A stretch of 61,144 bases of DNA, taken from positions 1-61,144 of the forward strand of contig CACYOC010000009.1 of the NCBI GenBank assembly GCA_902775975.1, given 5' to 3'. The position numbers and the translations under genes were made by a program. The stretch is from an uncultured Bacteroidales bacterium. GTDB lineage: Bacteria > Bacteroidota > Bacteroidia > Bacteroidales > Bacteroidaceae. Of this stretch, positions 17,017-25,626 are shown piece by piece; positions within the stretch are counted from its first letter, which is position 1, and every line of letters starts with the position of its first letter. Below the pieces are notes generated by a model. It was not told the origin of the DNA. It worked only from the letters and a program-made list of their open reading frames with translations, and did no database searches.

Positions 17017-18741
17017 TTACCAATTTTTCTCTAATTGACGACGCTGGGGCTGTTGCATCTTCTTCATACGCTCCTGCGTCTGCTTTTCTTCTTGTATGGC
17101 AGCATTCAGCATCTGTTCCGCATTCTCACGACTCATTTGCTGTCGTTGCTGGTCTTGTTTCTGCTGCTGTTGCTGATCTTTTTTCTGCTGCTGATCCTGC
17201 TGTTGCTGCTGGTCTTTATCTTTCTTTTGTTTGTTGTCTTTCTGCTGTTGCTGCTGATTCTGCTGCTGTTGCTGCTGACGCTTACAAAGTGCCAGATTAT
17301 AGCGTGTCTCATCATCAGAAGGATTCCAGCGCAAAGCTTCTTTATAAGCTTCGATAGCCTCACCAAACATCTTCTTACCTTGACAGATTACACCAATATT
17401 ATGGTAGGCCTGCGCTTTACGGAAAGGAACGGTTTCCAGTTTTGCTGCAGCCTCCAACTGACTGACTGCCGCAGAATCCTTGCGTGTTGCTAACAAAGCA
17501 TTACCCAAATTATAGTTGGCCTGCGGGTTTCGCGGGTTTTTCTCTACAGCCTTACGGTAGTTCACCTCTGCATCGGCATAGTTGCCCTGCCGAAACACTT
17601 TATTGCCTTGCCGCACCAGCTGGCGGTCGGTCTGTGCCTGGATACTGACAGGCTGAAGAGTCGCCATAAGGGAAACAAACAACAGGAGCACCATTCGCTG
17701 ACTTCCCGCATCGTTCCATTTTCCTTTCTTGAAAAGGGAGACACGTTTCAACAACGGATTCTTCACTTCCAAGACACAAACCTCGATGATGAGCAACAGC
17801 AATGCCAGGATGCCTACTGCTTGGAACTGTTCATCGAAATCGCTATAAACGGTACTCTCTATTTCTTTCTTGGAGAGCTTGTCCAACTCGTTGTCAAGGA
17901 GTTCCTGAGCCCTACTGTTATTCTCCACATGAATGTAAGCGCCGCCACCTGCTTCTGCTACCTGACGACACATCTCTTCGTTCAGTCCTGTCATAACAGT
18001 CTGTCCAGTATTGTCTTTCAAATAATCGCCATTGCCCATGGGAATGGGGGCTCCTTCGGTAGAGCCTACACCCAAGACATAGACGCGCATGTCCCTGTCT
18101 TTAGCCTCACGGGCAGCTTCCAATGCCCCACCCTCATGGTCTTCTCCGTCAGTAATGACGATAATCGCCTTGCCGACGCCCTCTTGCTGAGTGAAGCTGT
18201 GGCTTGCCATACTGATAGCTGCTGCGATGTCGGTACCCTGTGTGGCAATCATCGAAGGGTCGATGGTCGAAAGGAACATCTTGGCAGAAACATAGTCACT
18301 CGTGATAGGCAGTTGCACAAACGCATCACCGGCAAAGACGATAAGACCTATCTTGTCGTTGGTGAAATTATCGACGAGGTTCTCCACCATCATCTTCGCA
18401 CGGCTCAGACGACTGGGTGTCACATCCTCTGCCAGCATAGAGTTGCTGATATCCATACAGATAATGGTTTCTATACCTGTGCGTTTCTCGTGACTCACCT
18501 TAGTACCAAACTGCGGACGAGCTATCATGACGATGATGAGTGCCAGGACTGCCTGCAACAACCAGAACTTTACCAACGGTCGGAAACGGGACACATCGGG
18601 CGTCAGCTGGCGTATCAACTCAGGGTCGCCGAAACGACGCAAGCGACGTTTCTGCTGATAAACCATCAGAAAGCGTATGACTGCCAATACCGGTATGAGC
18701 AGTAATAAATAGAGGTATATAGGGTCTTCAAATCTGAACAT
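17017..18741 (-). CDS. BatB-BatC fusion: vWA domain plus TPR
   Basis: 574 residues. Residues 1-330 form a BatB protein: two N-terminal membrane helices, a von Willebrand A domain with MIDAS motif CMDISNSML and TQGTDIAAAI, and a third helix near 310-328. Then MVLLLFVSLMATLQPVSIQAQ looks like the signal peptide of BatC, followed by TPR repeats (KVFRQGNYADAEVNYRKAVEKNP and two more) and a tail made almost wholly of Gln and Lys, encoded by CAG/CAA-rich sequence near 17140-17280. The vWA domains of Bat proteins are thought to bind partners outside the cytoplasm. The gene lies 31 bp behind batA. Confidence 0.9.
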   Translation of the reverse strand: MFRFEDPIYLYLLLLIPVLAVIRFLMVYQQKRRLRRFGDPELIRQLTPDVSRFRPLVKFWLLQAVLALIIVMIARPQFGTKVSHEKRTGIETIICMDISNSMLAEDVTPSRLSRAKMMVENLVDNFTNDKIGLIVFAGDAFVQLPITSDYVSAKMFLSTIDPSMIATQGTDIAAAISMASHSFTQQEGVGKAIIVITDGEDHEGGALEAAREAKDRDMRVYVLGVGSTEGAPIPMGNGDYLKDNTGQTVMTGLNEEMCRQVAEAGGGAYIHVENNSRAQELLDNELDKLSKKEIESTVYSDFDEQFQAVGILALLLLIIEVCVLEVKNPLLKRVSLFKKGKWNDAGSQRMVLLLFVSLMATLQPVSIQAQTDRQLVRQGNKVFRQGNYADAEVNYRKAVEKNPRNPQANYNLGNALLATRKDSAAVSQLEAAAKLETVPFRKAQAYHNIGVICQGKKMFGEAIEAYKEALRWNPSDDETRYNLALCKRQQQQQQNQQQQQKDNKQKKDKDQQQQQDQQQKKDQQQQQKQDQQRQQMSRENAEQMLNAAIQEEKQTQERMKKMQQPQRRQLEKNW

Positions 18742-18772
18742 GTAGTCAATTTACTTTTTAGCGATTTACAAT

Positions 18773-19771
18773 TTATGGTAGCTTGCGGAAGATGGTGATG
18801 CGCAACAGCATTTCCAGCAGAAGGAGCAGCATTGCGGCAATAGCCAGAGGCTGATAGGCTTCATAGCGCTTGCTGAATTTCTTGACATTCAGCTTAGACT
18901 TCTCTAACTTGTCAATCTCACCATATATCTTTTTCAGTTCTCTGTTATTCGTGGCAAGATAGAACTCGCCATCGGTTGCTGCTGCAATGTCGCTTAGGAT
19001 TTTGGTATCCACCTCTTCCGGGATGTTGACATACTGAGCGCCACCAGATACCGTTATAGAGTATGCCCCCGCTTTTTGCGTTCCCACGCCAATGGTATAG
19101 ACACGCACGCCGAAACTCTTGGCAATCTCTGCTGCCGTCATCGGCGACAGGTCACCACGGTTGTTGGAACCGTCGGTAAGCAGGATGACAACCTTACTCT
19201 TTGCTTTAGAGTCCTTCAGGCGACTGACAGCATTAGCTAATCCCATACCGATGGCAGTACCGTTCTCTATCAGACCGCGTTGTGCAATATCCGTCCGCAC
19301 ATTCTGCAACAAGTTGAGCAACGAAGCATGGTCTGTTGTCATAGGACATTGTGTGAAGGCCTCACCGGCAAAGATGGTCAATCCGATATTGTCGTTGGGA
19401 CGACCGACGATAAATTCGGCAGCCACCTGTTTGGCAGCCTCCATACGATTCGGTTTCAGGTCTTCTTCCAGCATGGAGGTTGACACGTCCATCGCCAACA
19501 TGATATCAATACCCTCCATGGTCTTGTTTTTCCACGAATTACGTGTCTGTGGACGTGCGAGTACCAATACCAGGAGCACAAAGACCGCTATGCGTAACAA
19601 CAACTGCAGCGGCATGAGCCTCACTTTCCACGAACGAGGAGCAAGACGATAGGCCATGGTATCACTCATGCGCATCGTCGGCTCGCTCTTCTTCCTGTAC
19701 ATGACATACCATACAATATATGGTATCAGCAGGAGCAGCAGGAAAAGATATTCTTGATTGGCAAATTCCAT
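18773..19771 (-). CDS. batA: BatA, von Willebrand A membrane protein
   Basis: 332 residues. Two N-terminal membrane helices (YLFLLLLLIPYIVWYVMY and RIAVFVLLVLVLARP), a vWA domain with complete MIDAS (AMDVSTSMLEED; TPR-independent metal ligands in ENGTAIGMGL and VILLTDGSNNRGD) and a C-terminal helix. It is the first of the vWA proteins of the Bat aerotolerance operon and works with the MoxR ATPase, probably as a metal-dependent adaptor in the inner membrane. It is 30 bp downstream of the BatD-like gene. Confidence 0.92.
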   Translation of the reverse strand: MEFANQEYLFLLLLLIPYIVWYVMYRKKSEPTMRMSDTMAYRLAPRSWKVRLMPLQLLLRIAVFVLLVLVLARPQTRNSWKNKTMEGIDIMLAMDVSTSMLEEDLKPNRMEAAKQVAAEFIVGRPNDNIGLTIFAGEAFTQCPMTTDHASLLNLLQNVRTDIAQRGLIENGTAIGMGLANAVSRLKDSKAKSKVVILLTDGSNNRGDLSPMTAAEIAKSFGVRVYTIGVGTQKAGAYSITVSGGAQYVNIPEEVDTKILSDIAAATDGEFYLATNNRELKKIYGEIDKLEKSKLNVKKFSKRYEAYQPLAIAAMLLLLLEMLLRITIFRKLP

Positions 19772-19801
19772 TTATCTCGTTATTATTATTTCATTACAAT
19801 A

Positions 19802-20866
19802 TTACACCAATAGTTGATAGACGCTATAGATCACATAGCACAACAGCGCCACTATCGCGACTGATACTCCCCAGACAACAGCCTTCAGGATACGCCGCGA
19901 CTGCTGCGTCTTCTGGTCAGCCTCCGACAGTTGTGGCTTGATGACCTCCTCAGTAGGCATGTTTTCCAGTTTTGTCTGGTTGATAAAGTCGATGGCGTTG
20001 ACCAGGTTAGCGTCATTCTCGTTAATCATCGTCGAATACTTGGCAAACTTCACCAAGTCGGCCGTCATGAAGAGCTGCCTCAACTCGTCCAACGACTGCT
20101 GGTCGATCTGCATGAGGCGGTCGATAATCTCCGTACTCGTCATCTCCATGGCAGAGAAGCCATAGCGTTCCTCGATATATTGGCGCAGGGTGTCTGTCAG
20201 CTTCGTATAGTACTCTTTCTGATTCTCCGAAGTCACCATCTTGTCGGCCTTGATTTGTTCTATCTCCTTCATGGCCTTCTGGTGAGGCAGCAGGCGCTTG
20301 ACAATCTTGATGCGCGTAATAATCGGTTTGTTGGCGCGCAACCGCAGATAGAGATAAATGACCAGTCCCGTCAGTAGGAGCATCAACATGCTGAGCCAGA
20401 AAGTCATAGACCATTCGCTCCAAAGGAAAGGGTTATCCTGTACATCTTTCGGTCCGAAGAACTGGTCGAGTTTCGTGGTATCGACTTCTACTTCAAGCAC
20501 CTTCAGAGCCAGGTCGGCACTCTTCATCTCCTTGCCGTTCACCTTCACGGTAAAGGGAGGAATATGGTACAGATTGCCGTCAAACGATGTCAACACGATG
20601 ACCATCGTGGGAAGTGTCGCACCGTTTTCATCGTCCTTCGTCGGCTGAGCGGTGTGCGTTGCCAGCACCTCTACGCCGGGTACCAACTGTTGGCGAGGCT
20701 TGAACGAAGGCCACTCCACGGTAGCACCTTCTGGAGCTTGAACGGTCAGCGTCACTTCTGCCTGCTCGCCAATCATCATCTCGATGGGATTGATCTTGGC
20801 GGTAACCTGTGCATATAGCGATATCTGACAGACTATCAGTCCTAAAAACAATAAGAATCTCTTCAT
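19802..20866 (-). CDS. BatD-like exported membrane protein of the Bat operon
   Basis: 354 residues: signal peptide (ending LYAQ near 20), a periplasmic beta-sandwich domain resembling the BatD N-terminus (about 20-125; IGEQAEVTLTVQAP and YHIPPFTVKVNG), a membrane helix (about 160-182), a cytoplasmic helical region (about 195-310) and a last membrane helix near the C-terminus. Equivalent genes sit between DUF58 and batA in other Bacteroidetes; the molecular role is unknown. Its start overlaps the DUF58 stop by one base. Confidence 0.8.
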   Translation of the reverse strand: MKRFLLFLGLIVCQISLYAQVTAKINPIEMMIGEQAEVTLTVQAPEGATVEWPSFKPRQQLVPGVEVLATHTAQPTKDDENGATLPTMVIVLTSFDGNLYHIPPFTVKVNGKEMKSADLALKVLEVEVDTTKLDQFFGPKDVQDNPFLWSEWSMTFWLSMLMLLLTGLVIYLYLRLRANKPIITRIKIVKRLLPHQKAMKEIEQIKADKMVTSENQKEYYTKLTDTLRQYIEERYGFSAMEMTSTEIIDRLMQIDQQSLDELRQLFMTADLVKFAKYSTMINENDANLVNAIDFINQTKLENMPTEEVIKPQLSEADQKTQQSRRILKAVVWGVSVAIVALLCYVIYSVYQLLV

Positions 20867-21735
20867 TAGCTTCGTTGTTTAAAAAGCATCAGCAATGCCT
20901 TTACATAGTCTTCATTGGTGGCAATGCTCACCAAATCAACATTACTCTTATTCATCGCTTCACGCAACTGCTGCTGGCGGGTATTCCAGTACTGGGCATG
21001 CGCCTGTCGGAGACGGCGGCTGCTGGTATCAATATACTGTTCATGACCGGTTTCTGCATCCACCACGCGAATCAGTCCCACGTCGGGAAGCTCCTTGGCA
21101 CGCAAGTCATAGACTTGCAGCGCTACCACGTCGTGCTTTCTGTTGGCAATCTGCAAAGGCTGCAGAAAATCCTGACGCACATAGAAGTCACTCAAGACAA
21201 AAGCCGTGCAGCGTCGCTTGGCAACGCTGGTCAGGAACTCTAAAGCCTGTTTAACGTCGGTACGCTTTGACTGCGGCTGGAAGTCGAGCATCTCACGAAT
21301 GATGTAGAGGATATGCTTGCGACCTTTCTTGGGCGGGATGTATTTCTCGATACGGTCCGAAAAGAAAATGACTCCTATCTTGTCATTATTCTGAATGGCA
21401 GAGAAGGCAATCGTTGCCGCAATCTCCGTCACCATGTCACGCTTCATCTGCCGCTGAGTTCCGAAATCGAGCGAGCCGCTGACATCAATCATCAGCATGA
21501 CGGTCAGTTCACGCTCTTCCTCGAACACCTTGACATAAGGCCGATGGAAACGGGCTGTGACGTTCCAGTCAATGTCGCGCACATCGTCACCATACTGATA
21601 CTCGCGCACCTCGCTGAAGGCCATTCCCCTACCCTTGAATGCCGAGTGGTACTGGCCAGCGAAGACGTTAGAGCTCAGGCCGCGTGCCTTAATCTCTATC
21701 TTCCGAACCTTCTTGAGTATTTCGCTTGTTTCCAT
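20866..21735 (-). CDS. DUF58 domain protein
   Basis: 289 residues, cytoplasmic. The DUF58 core is clear: YQYGDDVRDIDWNVTARFHRPYVKVFEEERELTVML followed by a vWA-like fold (LMIDVSGSL, MIDAS-type). It always accompanies MoxR ATPases in this kind of operon and probably serves as a substrate or adaptor for the ATPase. It is 51 bp behind moxR. Confidence 0.92.
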   Translation of the reverse strand: METSEILKKVRKIEIKARGLSSNVFAGQYHSAFKGRGMAFSEVREYQYGDDVRDIDWNVTARFHRPYVKVFEEERELTVMLMIDVSGSLDFGTQRQMKRDMVTEIAATIAFSAIQNNDKIGVIFFSDRIEKYIPPKKGRKHILYIIREMLDFQPQSKRTDVKQALEFLTSVAKRRCTAFVLSDFYVRQDFLQPLQIANRKHDVVALQVYDLRAKELPDVGLIRVVDAETGHEQYIDTSSRRLRQAHAQYWNTRQQQLREAMNKSNVDLVSIATNEDYVKALLMLFKQRS

Positions 21736-21786
21736 TCTGTTCTATAGTTTCTATAGCATCTATAGTTTCTATAGTTGAGATCGTGT

Positions 21787-22782
21787 TTAGGGCACCTCGA
21801 CCTTATTGATAATCTTGGAGACGATTTCCTCGCTGGTGACGTTGCTGGCCTCGGCCTCGTAAGTCAGACCGATACGGTGGCGTAACACGTCGTGGGCTAC
21901 GGCACGAACATCCTCGGGAACAACATAGCCACGGCGCTTGATGAAGGCATAGGCGCGGGCTGCCTTCGCCAGATTGATGCTGGCACGGGGCGAACCTCCG
22001 AAGCTGATCATTTCCTTCATGTCCTTCAAGCCATAGCGGTCGGGATAGCGGGTAGCGAAGACGATGTCGGCAATATACTGTTCTATCTTCTCGTCGATAT
22101 ACACTTCGCGCACCACCTCACGCGCCTTGATGATTTCTGCAGCAGTCGTCACAGGAGTAACGGTCGGCAGTTCTCCGGCAATGTTCTCGCGGATAATCTT
22201 CTTTTCTTCGTCAATCGTCGGATAGCCGATGACCACCTTCAGCATGAAACGGTCCATCTGCGCCTCAGGCAACGGATAGGTACCTTCCTGCTCGATAGGG
22301 TTCTGCGTGGCCATCACCAGGAAAGGATTGGGCAACAGGAAAGTGTCGCTGCCAATTGTAACCTGCTTTTCCTGCATGGCCTCCAGCAAGGCACTCTGCA
22401 CCTTTGCCGGAGCACGGTTGATTTCATCTGCCAGCACGAAATTGGCGAAGACCGGTCCTTGTTTCACCTGGAACTTCTCATCTTTCTGCGAATAAATCAT
22501 CGTTCCCGTCACGTCGGCAGGCAACAAGTCCGGTGTAAACTGGATACGACTGTAGGTTGCATCAATCAACTGCGCCAGTGTCTTGATGGCCAAGGTCTTT
22601 GCCAGACCAGGAACGCCTTCCAGCAAGATGTTGCCATCGCTCAACAAGCCGATGAGCAGCGAATCTACCAAATGCTTCTGACCGACGATGACACGGTCCA
22701 TACCAGCCACCAGATTGGTGACGAATCCACTTTGTTGTTCTATTCTCAAATTCAGTTCTCTGATATCAATAGCTTCTGCCAT
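21787..22782 (-). CDS. MoxR-family AAA+ ATPase
   Basis: 331 residues. Walker A GVPGLAKT, Walker B LADEIN, sensor 1 ATQNP and the arginine-finger region PLPEAQMDRFMLK identify the MoxR family, whose members act as chaperone-like ATPases with vWA proteins. It opens the Bat operon: moxR, DUF58, BatD-like, batA, batB-batC, batD-batE, then PAP2, NMT1 and SpoIIE, all on the minus strand with gaps of at most 51 bp. Confidence 0.95.
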   Translation of the reverse strand: MAEAIDIRELNLRIEQQSGFVTNLVAGMDRVIVGQKHLVDSLLIGLLSDGNILLEGVPGLAKTLAIKTLAQLIDATYSRIQFTPDLLPADVTGTMIYSQKDEKFQVKQGPVFANFVLADEINRAPAKVQSALLEAMQEKQVTIGSDTFLLPNPFLVMATQNPIEQEGTYPLPEAQMDRFMLKVVIGYPTIDEEKKIIRENIAGELPTVTPVTTAAEIIKAREVVREVYIDEKIEQYIADIVFATRYPDRYGLKDMKEMISFGGSPRASINLAKAARAYAFIKRRGYVVPEDVRAVAHDVLRHRIGLTYEAEASNVTSEEIVSKIINKVEVP

Positions 22783-22834
22783 AATATTTACGAATTAGTT
22801 TTAACTATTTACATGTTTTATACAAATTGACGTG

Positions 22835-22842
22835 CAAAATTA
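22835..22842 (-). promoter_or_regulatory. -7 element for the Bat operon
   Basis: TAATTTTG on the minus strand stands 52 bp before the moxR start. No TTTG at the right spacing is visible, so the assignment is tentative. Confidence 0.45.
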
Positions 22843-22891
22843 CTCATTTCCCCTCTTTTTACGCACGCCTGCATACCTAAATAATATTAAA

Positions 22892-22925
22892 AAAGTTTCC
22901 TAAAACTTACATTTTAAGAAACTTT
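22892..22925 (-). terminator. Rho-independent terminator behind the MFS gene
   Basis: Two 14-base arms (AAAGTTTCCTAAAA and its complement with one mismatch) enclose a 6-nt loop. On the minus strand the stem is followed by TTTTTTAATA. It begins 42 bp after the MFS stop and separates the fabD-MFS operon from the Bat operon. Confidence 0.8.
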
Positions 22926-22967
22926 CATATCTCACACGCCTCAAAAGCTTATTGCGGGGTAGGAAAA

Positions 22968-24146
22968 TCAACGGTTTTTGTTGTTCATAAACCACGAATG
23001 GGTAAAGAGATGATACACCAACAGGGAGACGACTATCAGCGACGAAGCGACGAAGAGCAAGATCTCCCGCTGCTCGTAGAGCAATCCGTAACCAATGGCT
23101 ATACCCAGCGTCAATCCCGTTTCCCAAGCCAGGAAATAGGTGCTTTGCGATGTTCCTCGCTGACAATGGCGGCTCAGCTTGATGAAGAACAACAGGAAGC
23201 GTGACGCGATGACACCCACAGAGAGTCCCACCAATACCGGCGGAACAGGAGAGTCCGGCGACACCATCAACACGAAGACCGCCGCCAATAGCAGCATTTG
23301 TCCGGAGACGATTTCGCTTTTCATTTCAGCATTGGGGAATAGGAAGTGCTGTACCAAGACGGCCAGCAAGAAGCCCCCCAACATGAGCGCATAGAAAACA
23401 GCATCCCATGGCAGCGACAACAACAATCCCACGACCATGCATATCCACATCAGATGAAGGTACAGCACTGTTCCGTGCGTCAGGAAGAAGCGGTCTAAGG
23501 AGGCTACATGCAGGTCGTCTTCCGGCGTTCGGAACGGAAAGTCAACAGCCTTCACCAGCAACACGGTGAGGACGGCACAACCGACAGCAATCCATACTAC
23601 CCAATGGAATCCGAGCCATTCATAGACTCCCAGTCCCACCATCGGTCCTACGGCTAATGCCAGGCGGGAGAACCAGGTAGCACTTTGGTTCGCCTCCGTT
23701 CGTTGTGACGACTCGCAAGTGTCGATAATGAGCGTGGACGAGAGTACCATTTGTGCCAGACCAAAGAAAGCTCCTAATGCAAAACGTTGCAGGAGAATAA
23801 TCCAGAACTCGACAAATTCCGTGCGGAGGCTGTCAATATACCATAACAGGGCGACGTCGAGGGCAACCGCAAAGATAGCCCACATGCAGACGACGTTTCG
23901 GCGATAGTGCTGCACCAGCCACGAGCATTGGGCACCCAAGAGATAAAGTCCCAAGGCAAAGACACCCATGGAGAGTCCTGTCTCCTCAGGGGTGAAGTTC
24001 TCGACCTCCATCAACCATCGCGGCATGATGGGTATCAAGATATATACCGACATCGTGAGCAACAGCGAGGCAAAGGCCATAAGCCAGAATTCACGATGCC
24101 ACAGTCGTATATGAACGGGAGTTTCCTGTTTATTTTTATTCATCAA
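22968..24146 (-). CDS. MFS transporter
   Basis: 392 residues with about twelve predicted membrane helices and the usual loop after helix 2 (VQHYRRNVV). It resembles arabinose-efflux/drug-type major facilitator permeases; no substrate can be read from the sequence. The start overlaps the panB stop by 4 bp, so translation may be coupled. It ends the fabD-GH13-HAD-panB-MFS series. Confidence 0.85.
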   Translation of the reverse strand: MMNKNKQETPVHIRLWHREFWLMAFASLLLTMSVYILIPIMPRWLMEVENFTPEETGLSMGVFALGLYLLGAQCSWLVQHYRRNVVCMWAIFAVALDVALLWYIDSLRTEFVEFWIILLQRFALGAFFGLAQMVLSSTLIIDTCESSQRTEANQSATWFSRLALAVGPMVGLGVYEWLGFHWVVWIAVGCAVLTVLLVKAVDFPFRTPEDDLHVASLDRFFLTHGTVLYLHLMWICMVVGLLLSLPWDAVFYALMLGGFLLAVLVQHFLFPNAEMKSEIVSGQMLLLAAVFVLMVSPDSPVPPVLVGLSVGVIASRFLLFFIKLSRHCQRGTSQSTYFLAWETGLTLGIAIGYGLLYEQREILLFVASSLIVVSLLVYHLFTHSWFMNNKNR

Positions 24147-24964
24147 TAAGATTCATTTTCGTTGGGGAAGTCGCCACTTTTCACGTCTTCCACATACTTG
24201 CCTACTGCATCGGTGATGATGGTATTCAGGTCGGCATAGCGACGCAGGAAGCGAGGCGAGAATCCTTGTGTCATTCCCAGCATATCGGCAATGACCAGCA
24301 CCTGACCGTCACAGCCATTGCCTGCTCCGATACCTATCGTTGGGCACTTGACCGATTTCGTCACCTCGGCAGCCAGTTGTGCAGGGACTTTCTCCAGCGT
24401 AATGCCGAAGCAGCCTGCCTCTGCCAGCAGCTGGGCGTCGTGCAACAGCTTTTCAGCCTCGGCCTCTTCCTTGGCACGAACGGCATAAGTGCCGAACTTA
24501 TTGATGCTTTGCGGTGTCAGTCCTAAATGGCCGATGACCGGGATTCCGGCGTCCAGAATACGTTTGACGGTATCGAGAATCTCCTCACCGCCTTCCATTT
24601 TCAGAGCATCGCAACCGCTCTCCTTCATGATGCGGATAGCGTTGGTCACGCCATCGGCGGCATTCACCTGATAAGAGCCGAAGGGCATATCGCAGATGAC
24701 GAGAGCCCTGTTGACGGCGCGCACCACGGCAGAAGCATGATAAATCATCTGATCGACGGTGATGGGTAGCGTCGTGCCGTTTCCCGCCATCACATTCGAG
24801 GCAGAGTCGCCTACCAGGATGGCATCAACGCCAGCCTTGTCCACAATTCCGGCCATGGTATAGTCGTACGATGTGAGCATCGATATTTTCTCACCTTTCT
24901 GCTTCATCTCCATGAAGCGATGCGTCGTCACCTTTCGGTTGTCTGACACTAAATATCCAGCCAT
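24143..24964 (-). CDS. panB: 3-methyl-2-oxobutanoate hydroxymethyltransferase
   Basis: 273 residues, normal length. It adds a hydroxymethyl group from methylene-tetrahydrofolate to ketoisovalerate, the first step to pantothenate. Signatures: [57 protein letters not shown] and [15 protein letters not shown]. No other pantothenate gene is adjacent; fabD four genes upstream uses the CoA/ACP products of the pathway. Confidence 0.97.
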   Translation of the reverse strand: MAGYLVSDNRKVTTHRFMEMKQKGEKISMLTSYDYTMAGIVDKAGVDAILVGDSASNVMAGNGTTLPITVDQMIYHASAVVRAVNRALVICDMPFGSYQVNAADGVTNAIRIMKESGCDALKMEGGEEILDTVKRILDAGIPVIGHLGLTPQSINKFGTYAVRAKEEAEAEKLLHDAQLLAEAGCFGITLEKVPAQLAAEVTKSVKCPTIGIGAGNGCDGQVLVIADMLGMTQGFSPRFLRRYADLNTIITDAVGKYVEDVKSGDFPNENESY

Positions 24965-25002
24965 AATATTCTTTACAATTTATTAATTATACTATTTTGA
25001 TG

Positions 25003-25611
25003 TTACATGTTAAGATAATTGGAGATGACCTTGTCGGCATAAGGACGAATGGCCTCGGCGGGGTTGGTTGTCGCCAATCCCACGACAAACATTCCTGCCG
25101 CCCTACCCGACTTTAAGCCATTAAAGCTATCCTCGAACACAACGCTATCTTCTATACTGGTTCCCAAACACTTAGCAGCCTTTAAGTAACAATCAGGGTC
25201 AGGCTTTGAGCGTTCGAAATCCTCGGAAGTAAGGATAGCATCGAAGAGCGTCTTGAACTCAGGATGACGCTGATAGACCGCTTCCATCTTCACACGATTA
25301 GAGCTTGTAACGACGGCAGTCTTCACGCCTTCGCTACGAAGTTTTCTGACAAACTCCACAAAGCCCAGAACGTAGCAATAGTCCATTTGCTGCTCGTACT
25401 GGTTCAGCCGTTCGGTGATGATTTCCTGCTTATCCTGCAAGGGTCCCGAGAACCAAGCGTCGTAAATCTGCACCAGCGTCTGCCCTTTTATCTCGTGCTC
25501 CAATCCAGGGTGTTCTGGATGAAACTCACGACATTGAGCTCCCCAGAAAATGGTGTATTGGGGTTCCGTGTCGAAGACGACTCCATCCAAGTCAAAAAGC
25601 GCAGCCTTCAT
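25003..25611 (-). CDS. HAD-family phosphatase/phosphoglucomutase-like
   Basis: 202 residues. HAD motif I is FDLDGVVFDTEP, motif II VVTSSN, motif III lysine in ERSKPDPDCYLKAAK and motif IV VVFEDSFNGLKSG. The cap domain is the helical type of beta-phosphoglucomutases and sugar-phosphate phosphatases. It lies 15 bp behind the GH13 gene, so a role in handling glucose or maltose phosphates is possible but not proven. Confidence 0.88.
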   Translation of the reverse strand: MKAALFDLDGVVFDTEPQYTIFWGAQCREFHPEHPGLEHEIKGQTLVQIYDAWFSGPLQDKQEIITERLNQYEQQMDYCYVLGFVEFVRKLRSEGVKTAVVTSSNRVKMEAVYQRHPEFKTLFDAILTSEDFERSKPDPDCYLKAAKCLGTSIEDSVVFEDSFNGLKSGRAAGMFVVGLATTNPAEAIRPYADKVISNYLNM

Positions 25612-25626
25612 TCTCTCTGTGATTCC

